A stretch of 28,023 bases of DNA from UBA9619 sp964630665. Its GTDB lineage: Bacteria; Pseudomonadota; Gammaproteobacteria; Arenicellales; UBA868. The notes beneath the pieces were generated by a model. It searched no databases, was not told the origin of the DNA, and worked only from the letters and a program-made list of their open reading frames with translations. Within the stretch, counting starts at the first letter, position 1, and the number at the start of each line of letters is the position of its first letter. The stretch spans positions 1 to 28,023 of the forward strand of contig CAZVVN010000039.1 of assembly GCA_964630665.1 (NCBI GenBank), read 5' to 3'. The translations under genes were made by a program, and so were the position numbers. Positions 14,914 through 22,075 of the stretch are shown one piece after another.

Positions 14914-16449
14914 TCAATCACTGAGCAGGTAATCCGCGCACCAGCCGTTCAGGTCATAATCTCCGAGGCAGTCGTCAACCATTTGCCTATAACGGTCGCT
15001 GTCTCCGCGAGCATCCGACCAGCGCAGGGCATCGAGACGCTGCTGCTCATGATTGCCGGCATAGTTTCGTTCGTACAATGCATGGCGGCCGGCGAACTCC
15101 GAATACAACGCGTCCCAGATCAGCTTGAAGAGCTTGATCCTGTCATGAGCAGGTAACCCGGTGCCCCGAAAATAGCGTTCAATGATCGGATCAAGTTCCG
15201 GCGACTGGAGGTCTTTTAACGAAGAAACGGTCACAATCGGGCCACCAGCCAGAATTTTTTCAAAGATCTCACGCACTCTTTGCCAGGCCGAGGTCATGTA
15301 CACCCTTGCGGCCGCGGCCGTCTGCAAACGAGGCACCACCGATTCACCGACACCAGGTTCGGGGTCCAACGCCATAGCTGAACTCAGTGCCCAAACCAGG
15401 TTGCTCATCGCAACCAGCTCACCTACTTCAGTCTGTACCCCTCTGAACGATGCTGTCCCGGAGGCCTCTGTACCTTTAATCAGTAACCCACAGGCAAACT
15501 CGAGTTTGACTGCGAGGCGCGTTGCCGACTGAAGATTAAACCGGTTAAAAAACCCGGATGATGCGTAAAACCCCTTGGCTTTCTCTACGTCACGATAGAC
15601 CAGAACATTTTCCCAAGGTATGAACGCCTCGTGGAACACCAGCACCGAGTCATTCTCGTCAAAGCGGCTCGCCAGCGGCGCTTCGAACGGACTGTGTGAT
15701 TTCAACTCGTAGGATGGCCGGCCGATTAGTTTCAAACCCGGCGTATCCATATCGACAATAAACACCAGCGCGAAGGCCTCGTCTTTACCTTCTTCCATAC
15801 GTGAGGCTGTACCGCTATTCGGCGCGACAAAGGTCGCATGGGTCAGTACAGAACCCGTCGCCGCCATTTTGGCCCCGCTCACATAGATCCCCCGGTCATC
15901 GTCGTGAGTGACGTTGACGAAAACATCCGTCCCTTGGTGATGGGGACGGTTGCGATCAACCGGTGGGTCAACAAGCACGTGATTAAGAAATAGACCCTGA
16001 GCAGCATACTTACGATACCAGTTGAGTGCGTTCTCACCGAAAGGTTCGTAAAAATCGTACCCCTCTGCCAGCTGCGCCATGAAGGCAGCCTTGTAGTCCG
16101 GCGTACGCCCCATCCAGCCGTAGGTCATGCGCTGCCAGATAGCGATCGCATCCCGCGCCGCAAGCAGCTCGGCAGCCGAGTAACTGGGTGTGAAAAAACG
16201 GTGAGTATGAATCCCGTTCCGATCCATACACGTCAACGCTGAAGAAAAATCGGGATGGTGCAGGGCATCGTACAGGCGGGCAACGTTTTTTGCACTGTTG
16301 CGAAATGCCGGATGGGTGGTTACATCCCGAACCTTCTCTCCGTCATACCAGACTTCGCGCCCATCACGGACGCTATCAAGGAACGATTCACCATCCAGCA
16401 GGCAGGTGTTTCCAGGAGGCGAATCGATCAGTTTCTCACGAGTGCTCAT
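14914..16449 (-). CDS. HpaB-family FADH2-dependent aromatic monooxygenase
   Basis: A 511-residue flavin monooxygenase of the 4-hydroxyphenylacetate 3-hydroxylase (HpaB) family, the large component of a two-component system that adds a hydroxyl ortho to a phenolic group. Family marks are SVRDGREVWYDGEKVRDVTT (24-43), the active-site stretch WQRMTYGWMGRTPDY (105-119, with R107 and Y110), H157 in LNHVLVDPPVDR and the VSGAKMAATGS segment. Length is normal. The product, a catechol or aminocatechol, would feed the dioxygenase encoded downstream on the same strand. No HpaC-type flavin reductase gene is visible in the window, so reduced flavin must come from elsewhere. The ATG lacks a good ribosome binding site; MSTREKL was kept because family similarity begins soon after it. 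Confidence 0.92.
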   Translation of the reverse strand: MSTREKLIDSPPGNTCLLDGESFLDSVRDGREVWYDGEKVRDVTTHPAFRNSAKNVARLYDALHHPDFSSALTCMDRNGIHTHRFFTPSYSAAELLAARDAIAIWQRMTYGWMGRTPDYKAAFMAQLAEGYDFYEPFGENALNWYRKYAAQGLFLNHVLVDPPVDRNRPHHQGTDVFVNVTHDDDRGIYVSGAKMAATGSVLTHATFVAPNSGTASRMEEGKDEAFALVFIVDMDTPGLKLIGRPSYELKSHSPFEAPLASRFDENDSVLVFHEAFIPWENVLVYRDVEKAKGFYASSGFFNRFNLQSATRLAVKLEFACGLLIKGTEASGTASFRGVQTEVGELVAMSNLVWALSSAMALDPEPGVGESVVPRLQTAAAARVYMTSAWQRVREIFEKILAGGPIVTVSSLKDLQSPELDPIIERYFRGTGLPAHDRIKLFKLIWDALYSEFAGRHALYERNYAGNHEQQRLDALRWSDARGDSDRYRQMVDDCLGDYDLNGWCADYLLSD

Positions 16450-16535
16450 GGAGGATTAGAGATAGTTCATTTTCTATATCGCAAGTCCAATCGGCCAATT
16501 TTAGCCGACTGTTCCGTAGTCAGGGCAAAACAGCG

Positions 16536-16547
16536 AGGCTATAGCCT
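16536..16547. promoter_or_regulatory. 12-bp palindrome upstream of the HpaB-type gene
   Basis: AGGCTATAGCCT is a perfect palindrome about 90 bases upstream of the HpaB-type start codon, flanked by two TAGTCAG copies. It could be an operator for the minus-strand catabolic genes. No clear promoter boxes could be aligned with it and the binding protein is unknown. Confidence 0.3.
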
Positions 16548-16889
16548 AGTCAGTATAAGGCGACTTGGCCTGGACCAGGTCGATTGCTTTTCGCTCATTC
16601 TCGTTATCCTTTTCATCACAAATTTAGACTTTCAATCATCGCAGAATCAAATTAGACTTTTCCGGCGTCAATCCATGGGCCGACGTCACTTCTCACTCCA
16701 ATATGTTTCTGTATTGGCAAATGAATCCGCCCGTCAAAGATTACAAAGGATTCTAGCGATCAACAATTGGACTCAAAGATCACTCTAGGTAAGCATACAT
16801 CAATGAGAAGAAGTTGATTTATCCACCGACAGTATTGACATCGCCTTCCATCGAAAGAAAGAACCCGTACCTGCAGTTTCTTCCACGGG

Positions 16890-16905
16890 TGGCTTGCCCT
16901 ATGCA
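16890..16905 (+). promoter_or_regulatory. Sigma-54-like promoter of the pilin gene
   Basis: TGGCTTGCCCTATGCA matches the -24/-12 consensus TGGCACG-N4-TTGCA at 11 of the 12 or so informative positions apart from two or three, with GG (16891-16892) and GC (16903-16904) separated by the required 10 bases. Transcription would start near 16916, about 20-30 bases before the pilin start. Type IV pilin genes in Pseudomonas and relatives are known to be sigma-54 dependent (PilR-activated), which makes this placement meaningful. No activator gene is in the window. Confidence 0.6.
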
Positions 16906-16935
16906 GTCTAGAAAACCACCTGGAACCCCGGGTGT

Positions 16936-17466
16936 TTGGTGTGGCCAGTGAGCATTAAATCAGCAAAGATAGGACCAGGATCCAAGTCATTGCAGCAAGG
17001 CCTTACGTTGATTGAATTGATGATCGGCGTGGCGATCCTTGGGGTCCTCGCTTACATAGCGCTTCCGATCTACACCAGTTACGTAGAACGGGCGAGAATC
17101 TCGGAAGCCTTATCGTTGGTCGAATCCGCGAAGAAGGCTATGGTCGAGCACCATGGGATCAACGGTGTATTTCCAACCAGCAATAGCGAAGCCGGAATTC
17201 CCCATCACAACGATATAAAAGGAACCTATGTAAAGAAAGTCAAAATAAGAACATTTGGGGGTTGGAGCGAACCCGGAATTCTTCTTCGGTTAGAGCCAAA
17301 ACCTGATACCTGGGGACGCGGGGCCAAGATGTTCTGGAGACCATCCTCGCAGGGTGGGTCCATCACCTGGACATGCTGCTGGAAGAATTTTGCAGGGGGC
17401 GCAAGTAATCCATTTATCCCAAAATTTTGCCCCAAGAAAAAGACCCATCTGGAGTGCCCATCTTAA
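16936..17466 (+). CDS. Type IV pilin-like protein (prepilin)
   Basis: A secreted pilin subunit with a short basic leader, the prepilin peptidase site SLQQG/LTLIELM and the conserved Glu at +5, followed by the hydrophobic helix IGVAILGVLAYIALPIYTSY. Mature length is about 154 residues, normal for a major or minor type IV pilin. The globular part ends with four cysteines (TCC, FC, EC), which could form a disulfide loop. The start is uncertain: TTG 16936, GTG 16939 and GTG 16948 are all in frame and none has a good ribosome binding site. Start 16948 would give an 18-residue leader. No pilC, pilD or other pilus gene lies next to it; the assembly ATPase is 2 kb to the right on the other strand. 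Confidence 0.88.
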   Translation: MVWPVSIKSAKIGPGSKSLQQGLTLIELMIGVAILGVLAYIALPIYTSYVERARISEALSLVESAKKAMVEHHGINGVFPTSNSEAGIPHHNDIKGTYVKKVKIRTFGGWSEPGILLRLEPKPDTWGRGAKMFWRPSSQGGSITWTCCWKNFAGGASNPFIPKFCPKKKTHLECPS

Positions 17467-17775
17467 GATTAGGGACGCATTCTCTGACTACCTTAGAGTG
17501 TCTTGGTCCTGCAAACCCTCTCGCTACTCTAACCTTCACAACCATCTCGCCCGGATTGTTTGAACGTGTTAAAGGACTATTGCGCCATGGCGGTCGATTG
17601 ATTGAGAGGGAATTGATTACCCAGTTGGCTGGGTCTGGTGGTCTCTAAGTCGTTCATCGTTTAGGCAGTTGTCGTTGAAGAGCATCGTAAAGCCCCAGAA
17701 CGTTGCCAACAGGCTACCCTGTGTAATATTTTGGCAAATGCCACTCACCATTAGAAACAATTGAGTTGCCACAAC
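17467..17775. other. Intergenic region between convergent pilin and GGDEF genes
   Basis: 309 bases with no recognised gene. A short inverted repeat ACCCAG/CTGGGT (17619-17634) has no T run on either side and is not a convincing terminator. The small frames in this stretch have no ribosome binding site or family likeness. The right end carries the hairpin at 17762-17778. Confidence 0.5.
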
Positions 17776-17778
17776 TCA
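17762..17778 (-). terminator. Possible terminator of the GGDEF gene
   Basis: TGAGTTG and CAACTCA pair perfectly around a three-base loop and overlap the stop codon of the minus-strand gene; AATTGTTTC follows in the transcribed direction. The stem is short and only partly GC, so termination would be weak. Confidence 0.35.
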
Positions 17779-18933
17779 GGTAGATGCCACTTCAACTCGG
17801 TTGCGGCCCTGGTCCTTCGCCTGGTAACACGCCTGGTCGGCACGTTGATAAAGAGCGTCAAGACTCTCGCCAGGGACCAGTTCCGCCACCCCAAACGATC
17901 CGGTAATCGTTAACGGGTCACCCCCGGTTTCCACTACCATATTCTGCAATGTTTCACGGACGCGCTCTGCGATATTCATCGCGGTCTCTATGTCACCGGC
18001 CACCAGCAGCACACCAAATTCCTCCCCGCCTAGCCGCCCGACAACGTCCGACAGTCGAGTCCCGCCGGTCCTTACCGCACCTTGTAGCATTTGGCCGACC
18101 AACTCAAGAACGACGTCCCCAACAGCATGTCCATAACTGTCATTAACACTTTTGAAATAATCGAGATCGATGAGAATGAAAAAATATCGTGCACCGGGCG
18201 TTTCAAGTAGTTCCTCCCCCTTGGCAAAGAAAGTGCGCCGGTTATAGATTCCAGTCAGACCGTCGGTATTAGCTAATCGTACAAGTTCAACCTGATAGCC
18301 GCGAATTCGCTGCAGCAACCCGTTCAGCGCGTCTGTCAGTTCTCCAATCTCATCTCGCGTAAGCTTCTTGATCGATTCTTGCTTACTGAGGTCCTGCGAT
18401 ACATTATGAAGATTCCGAATTAAGAATGAAACGGGATATCCTACTATCCGATGAAACACGAACCCACTACCGACGACAAACAAAACAAGAAAAATCGACA
18501 GTGCAACAAACCCGATTTCAACTTCTGAATCCACCTGCTCCTTGACCCACTGGCGACTGACATAAATTCGCAAGGACCCACCATGTGCCAGAACGCCAGA
18601 GTAATCGAGCGGATATTTCTCTTCCTTGATTATGTCGCAGGGGAGTGGTGGCCAACGCACAGATGTATCCTCGCCGCTAGTTAACTCGACACATAACACG
18701 AAAGGAAACATCGAATAAAGGGCAAGCGCCTCACCGGCAGCCTTGCCACCGGTGGTCAGGGCCTGATCCAAAATCCCTGCACTACCCACCACCGCCGTTG
18801 CCAACTGAGCAGATGCCACGGCTTCGTAATGGCCCTGTCGATATTTTTTATAAACATAGAGGCCACCGGCACCCAGCACAATAGCGAGAAGCACAAAGAA
18901 CAATACAAACTTGAGAAAGATTCCCAGTTTCAT
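17776..18933 (-). CDS. Membrane diguanylate cyclase with periplasmic loop, HAMP and GGDEF
   Basis: A 385-residue inner-membrane enzyme that makes c-di-GMP from two GTP. An N-terminal membrane segment (about 5-25), a periplasmic sensor region of about 110 residues, a second membrane segment (139-160), a HAMP linker (about 161-215) and a GGDEF domain (about 220-383) follow in order. The active-site loop is GGEEF (302-306), and the inhibitory site RLSD (293-296) lies five residues before it, so product inhibition is expected. Metal-site IDLDYFKSVND and the GHAVGD segment are intact. The periplasmic part, with two cysteines (C81, C99), resembles no sensor I can name. It is convergent to the pilin gene and just downstream of a small secreted protein gene, which may or may not share its signal. 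Confidence 0.93.
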   Translation of the reverse strand: MKLGIFLKFVLFFVLLAIVLGAGGLYVYKKYRQGHYEAVASAQLATAVVGSAGILDQALTTGGKAAGEALALYSMFPFVLCVELTSGEDTSVRWPPLPCDIIKEEKYPLDYSGVLAHGGSLRIYVSRQWVKEQVDSEVEIGFVALSIFLVLFVVGSGFVFHRIVGYPVSFLIRNLHNVSQDLSKQESIKKLTRDEIGELTDALNGLLQRIRGYQVELVRLANTDGLTGIYNRRTFFAKGEELLETPGARYFFILIDLDYFKSVNDSYGHAVGDVVLELVGQMLQGAVRTGGTRLSDVVGRLGGEEFGVLLVAGDIETAMNIAERVRETLQNMVVETGGDPLTITGSFGVAELVPGESLDALYQRADQACYQAKDQGRNRVEVAST

Positions 18934-18948
18934 GATGATAGAAGACTG

Positions 18949-18966
18949 AAAAGACGAACGTCTTTT
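18949..18966. terminator. Bidirectional-type hairpin between secreted protein and GGDEF genes
   Basis: AAAAGACG (18949-18956) pairs perfectly with CGTCTTTT (18959-18966), giving a seven- to eight-bp stem flanked by A and T runs on both strands. On the minus strand it follows the small secreted protein gene and lies 16 bases before the GGDEF start. It may terminate or attenuate read-through; the stem has only four GC pairs. Confidence 0.5.
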
Positions 18967-19006
18967 CCCACCTACCGCAGGTCGAAATATTATCCCTTTA
19001 TAGGAA

Positions 19007-19384
19007 CTATTCCATCCCCATCATCTTCTTGACGCTGGCTCGGTTGTTCATAATAACTTCGACAACCTCGTATTTATCCCCCACTTTGACAGTGAGAAAA
19101 TCTGCTGTTATTCGATCACCTTTTTCTGTAACAACCTCAGAACAAACAAAAACCGCACCATCTTTATAAGGTACTATCATCGGGTGGACGTTGGCACTGT
19201 ACCCTCCAACCAATTCGTTGGATTGCCGATCTACGAACACAAAACGGCCCGTATCATCGGCCCGCGCCTTCATCCATTGGGCAAGGGTCAGTTGCGCTTT
19301 CGCCTTGTCTTCTGCCGAGATATCATCGGCAACACTGCCAACTGAGACAAGAAAAAGAATAGCGAAAATAATAGTCGCTTTCAT
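19007..19384 (-). CDS. Small secreted protein of unknown function
   Basis: A 125-residue protein starting MKATIIFAILFLVSVGSVADD: a signal peptide of about 19-20 residues with probable cleavage before DD. The start is fixed by GGAG about 10 bases upstream; a longer frame beginning 45 bases earlier lacks this. The mature part alternates short strands and helices (AQWMKARADDTGRFVFVD, DRITADFLTVKVGDKYEVVEV) and has a single cysteine in VFVCSEVV. I recognise no family. It lies upstream of the membrane GGDEF gene on the same strand, so a periplasmic partner of that sensor is possible but unsupported. Confidence 0.72.
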   Translation of the reverse strand: MKATIIFAILFLVSVGSVADDISAEDKAKAQLTLAQWMKARADDTGRFVFVDRQSNELVGGYSANVHPMIVPYKDGAVFVCSEVVTEKGDRITADFLTVKVGDKYEVVEVIMNNRASVKKMMGME

Positions 19385-19507
19385 TTGCCTAACTCCAAAA
19401 TAATGTTTAAATATATGCGGATATTGCAAGTTTAGCCAAAGCTGTCCAGAACGTCATCTATGATCGGTGCACACTGAGTATGGAGACCTTTATAAGGAAA
19501 ACTATAC

Positions 19508-21283
19508 TCAACGACTGCAGACCGACAATACCTGTTGCAGATCGGTATCACCGTTCAGACACTTTTCAAAGCCGTCATGTAACAGTGTGCGCATTCCAGC
19601 ATTCTGAGCAATTGACCGTATCTCAGCCGTGGTGGCCTTGCGCTGCATAGCACCGCGAATATCATCATCATTGACCAAGAGCTCATGCAAGGCCAGTCGC
19701 CCCCGGTAACCCGTTCGTTCGCAGAACCTGCACCCGTTTGACCGCCAAAGCTTCAACCTGCCGAGACGACTCGCTGTATCTACAATTTCCTGCCCAAGAT
19801 GCCCGACGAGTTCTTCGTACTCTGGCCCTGTTGGCTTGTGCTCCTCGCGACAACGGGTGCACAAACGTCTCGCCAGTCGCTGTGACAGGATACCCAGCAA
19901 CGCATCCGAGAAAGAAAAAGGGTCCAACCCCATGTCAATCAACCGGGTAATAGTTTCAGGTGCCGTATTGGTGTGCAAGGTAGACAGCACCAGGTGCCCG
20001 GTCAATGAAGCCTCGACCGCCATGTGCGCTGTTTCTTGATCACGCATTTCCCCGACCATGATGATGTCTGGGTCAGCACGGAGAAACGAGCGCATCGCTG
20101 CTGCAAAAGAAAGCCCTATTTGAGGCTGTACCTGAAGCTGTCGCAGCCCAGGCTGCGTGATTTCGACCGGATCTTCTACTGTCCAGATTTTCTTTCTGAC
20201 ATCATTGATATCAGCGAGCATCGAATGCAAAGTGGTGGTCTTGCCTGACCCAGTCGGTCCAACCGCCAATACCAGCCCGTACGGCATGCGCACCAATTTT
20301 TCTATACCTTTGAGGTTGTTTTTATTCAGACCCATTTCCACCAACGGCAGTGCACCATGTCCTGCCAGAATTCTCAGTACGACATCTTCGTTCTCTCCAG
20401 AGGTTGGCAGGGTCACCATTCGCAGTTCGATCTCCCTCTCTCCAAACGCAAATCGGATTTTTCCGTCCTGCGGCAATCGGCGTTCTGCAATATTGAGACG
20501 GGCCATAATTTTCAATCGTGCGACGATTGTTTCGCGATATTCTGATGGAATCCGGCGATAGGGACGCAGCTGACCATCGATCCGAAAGCGAATTACAAAC
20601 TCCTCACGATCACCATAAGGTTCAAAATGTATGTCCGAGGCCCGTTCACGAATCGCGTCGATGATAAAACGGTTAACCAGCTTGACTACAATTGCGTCAT
20701 TACCCTGGACGTCACCCAGGTCAGGCCGACCACCCAGGGAACGAAGGAAGGCTCCAAAATCCTCACTGATCTCCTGATTCATGAATAATTCATGAATTTT
20801 GTAATTGATCTGTTCGGGGTTTGCTACGACTTCGACAACACGCTTTCGGCAGGCAAACTGCACCGCGTCGGTAGCATCCGTATCTAATGGATCCCCGATA
20901 GCAATCGTTACGGACGCGTTATCCGTTCGGATGGGATACACCTGGTGCTCACGAATTATCTGAGCAGGCACATCTTTCAATGCAGCAGAATCAATTTTTT
21001 CAATATCGAGATCAATGAAACGCAGGCCCAGGCGGTCAGCCAACACCTTGGCAACACTGGCCTCGTCAACGACACCCATCTCGACAAGCACCTCACCGAG
21101 GCGCTTGCCTTCTTCTCTCTTTTGTTGTTTCAGAGCCACCTGGATTTCAGTCTCGGTCGCGAGCCCTTCGCTGACCAGGACTTCACCGAGGCGAAGTCGT
21201 CGCCGGGTACTGTGATCGGCTGGAACAGTCGGTGTGGCCATCTTTCCTTGGTTCATCTCGCCCTCATTTCTATCGGTAGTCAC
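19508..21283 (-). CDS. PilB/MshE/GspE-type assembly ATPase with c-di-GMP-binding N terminus
   Basis: Cytoplasmic hexameric ATPase that drives type IV pilus extension or type II secretion, 591 residues. The N terminus carries two MshEN-type motifs, RLGEVLVSEGLATETEIQ (31-48) and RLGEVLVEMGVVDEASVAKV (61-80); in MshE this paired motif binds c-di-GMP. The core follows: Walker A GPTGSGKT (342-349), Asp box VEDPVE, Walker B DIIMVGE (406-412), His box LVLSTLHTN, and a zinc site from C475, C478, C518 and C521. The start is uncertain: the GTG used here, an ATG at 21256 with GAGGG just upstream, or an ATG at 21241. Neighbours encode c-di-GMP synthesis and degradation enzymes and a pilin, so control of pilus assembly by c-di-GMP is a reasonable reading. 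Confidence 0.93.
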   Translation of the reverse strand: MTTDRNEGEMNQGKMATPTVPADHSTRRRLRLGEVLVSEGLATETEIQVALKQQKREEGKRLGEVLVEMGVVDEASVAKVLADRLGLRFIDLDIEKIDSAALKDVPAQIIREHQVYPIRTDNASVTIAIGDPLDTDATDAVQFACRKRVVEVVANPEQINYKIHELFMNQEISEDFGAFLRSLGGRPDLGDVQGNDAIVVKLVNRFIIDAIRERASDIHFEPYGDREEFVIRFRIDGQLRPYRRIPSEYRETIVARLKIMARLNIAERRLPQDGKIRFAFGEREIELRMVTLPTSGENEDVVLRILAGHGALPLVEMGLNKNNLKGIEKLVRMPYGLVLAVGPTGSGKTTTLHSMLADINDVRKKIWTVEDPVEITQPGLRQLQVQPQIGLSFAAAMRSFLRADPDIIMVGEMRDQETAHMAVEASLTGHLVLSTLHTNTAPETITRLIDMGLDPFSFSDALLGILSQRLARRLCTRCREEHKPTGPEYEELVGHLGQEIVDTASRLGRLKLWRSNGCRFCERTGYRGRLALHELLVNDDDIRGAMQRKATTAEIRSIAQNAGMRTLLHDGFEKCLNGDTDLQQVLSVCSR

Positions 21284-21376
21284 TTAACCTTGTTGTATTA
21301 ACCAGGTCTATAAGAGAAAAAGTTAAACCAATAAATTTGCCTAAAATATTGGCCTTCTATCCCTATGAATGACTTT

Positions 21377-21408
21377 TAAAGTGTATACTTACACCCCTAA
21401 AGTGATAT
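21377..21408. promoter_or_regulatory. TAAAGTG direct repeat in the divergent ATPase/HTH gap
   Basis: TAAAGTGTAT (21377-21386) and TAAAGTGATAT (21398-21408) begin exactly 21 bases apart, two helical turns, so both face the same side of the DNA. The first copy runs into an imperfect inverted repeat AAGT-GTAT-ACTT and a TATACT box. Lying between the divergent ATPase and HTH genes, it is a natural binding place for the HTH protein or another regulator. No promoter could be assigned with certainty. Confidence 0.4.
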
Positions 21409-21478
21409 TGAGACCCGATTCCCTAACTACTGACCGCCATCGCGTCGAAGCTTCCAGGTCTCATCCGCCTACACCCCT

Positions 21479-21949
21479 ATGCGAACCGACCCACCTTACC
21501 TTGATTTTGCCACAAGACTGATTGAGGCTATGAATGAAGCGGGTTACGGGGCTCGACGAGGCAGCTGGTCCCGCATACCAGTAGAGATCGAGCCACTTCG
21601 ACGGGAGGCGGGAGCAAGGAGTCTGACGACTGCCAGAAAATATCTCGAGGGCCTTGCTTTCCCCAGACGCCACCGCCTTGAACGAATTGCCGATTGGCTT
21701 CGTGTCAACGTCGAGTGGCTGGCAGCTGGTAACGGCCCTCGCCACGCCGGTTCTACCCAAGCGGTGAGACCAGATCTGCCAGAGGAGGCCTTGGCTCTCG
21801 CTCGAGCTTGGGCAGGCCTGCCACGACACTATCGTGAGCCCATTCGAAGCTGGATTATCATGGCCTCTATTCACGACAATCTTCCAGAAGAACTCAAGCA
21901 ACTGCCTCCGAATGCACAGGGACTAGAACGGCGCAAGCATAAACGATAA
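21479..21949 (+). CDS. HTH (XRE/phage CI-like) transcriptional regulator
   Basis: A 156-residue protein whose N-terminal 85 residues read as a phage-repressor-type HTH domain: DFATRLIEAMNEAGY, then RSLTTARKYLEGLAFPRRHR and LERIADWLRVNVEWLAAGNGP, the last being the usual end of Cro/CI-like DNA-binding domains. An insertion (GARRGSWSRIPVEIEPLRRE) lies where the first two helices join. The C-terminal half (LPEEALALARAWAGLPRHYREPIRSWI) is a helical region also found in small CI-like regulators without a peptidase. It starts directly divergent from the pilus ATPase gene, across a gap with repeated TAAAGTG sites. No ribosome binding site is visible; leaderless translation is possible. The target genes are unknown. 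Confidence 0.78.
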   Translation: MRTDPPYLDFATRLIEAMNEAGYGARRGSWSRIPVEIEPLRREAGARSLTTARKYLEGLAFPRRHRLERIADWLRVNVEWLAAGNGPRHAGSTQAVRPDLPEEALALARAWAGLPRHYREPIRSWIIMASIHDNLPEELKQLPPNAQGLERRKHKR

Positions 21950-22054
21950 CAAATCAAGGAGTAGTGACCGGTAGTCGAAAAAGCCTCTTCATTTAATTGC
22001 AGGCGGCTGAAAAACCAGATCAACCAGATTCAGCTATCGATCCACTCCAATTGA

Positions 22055-22074
22055 AAGGCGACCATTGGTGCCTT
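22055..22074 (-). terminator. Possible terminator of the PAS-EAL-LysR gene
   Basis: AAGGC (22055-22059) and GCCTT (22070-22074) with inner ACC/GGT form an eight-bp stem with one bulge, one base after the stop codon of the minus-strand gene, followed by TTTCAATT in the transcribed direction. The loop would be only three bases, so efficiency is doubtful. Confidence 0.35.
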
Positions 22075-22075
22075 G

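Larger units (their letters stand above)
16450..16935. other. Intergenic region between divergent HpaB and pilin genes
   Basis: 486 bases without a convincing gene. Near the HpaB side are a 12-bp palindrome (16536-16547), a near-dyad CCTGGACCAGG (16569-16579) and two TAGTCAG copies 30 bases apart (16517 and 16547). Further right, AATTTAGACTTT (16621) and AAATTAGACTTT (16649) form a direct repeat 28 bases apart. At the right end is the sigma-54-like promoter of the pilin gene. Base composition drops in GC from about 16600 on, marking the border between the catabolic and the pilus/c-di-GMP blocks. No RNA gene was recognised. Confidence 0.5.

Noticed and set aside
16621..16661. AATTTAGACTTT/AAATTAGACTTT direct repeat as a mobile-element end or attachment site
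   Set aside because: No transposase, integrase or matching copy was seen elsewhere in the window; it may only be local AT-rich similarity.
16255..16788. 177-codon plus-strand frame overlapping the HpaB start and the intergenic region
   Set aside because: Its first half is antisense to the conserved HpaB coding sequence and the second half has no recognisable content.
17427..17648. Small plus-strand frame after the pilin gene
   Set aside because: It overlaps the pilin end, has no ribosome binding site and resembles no protein; treated as chance.
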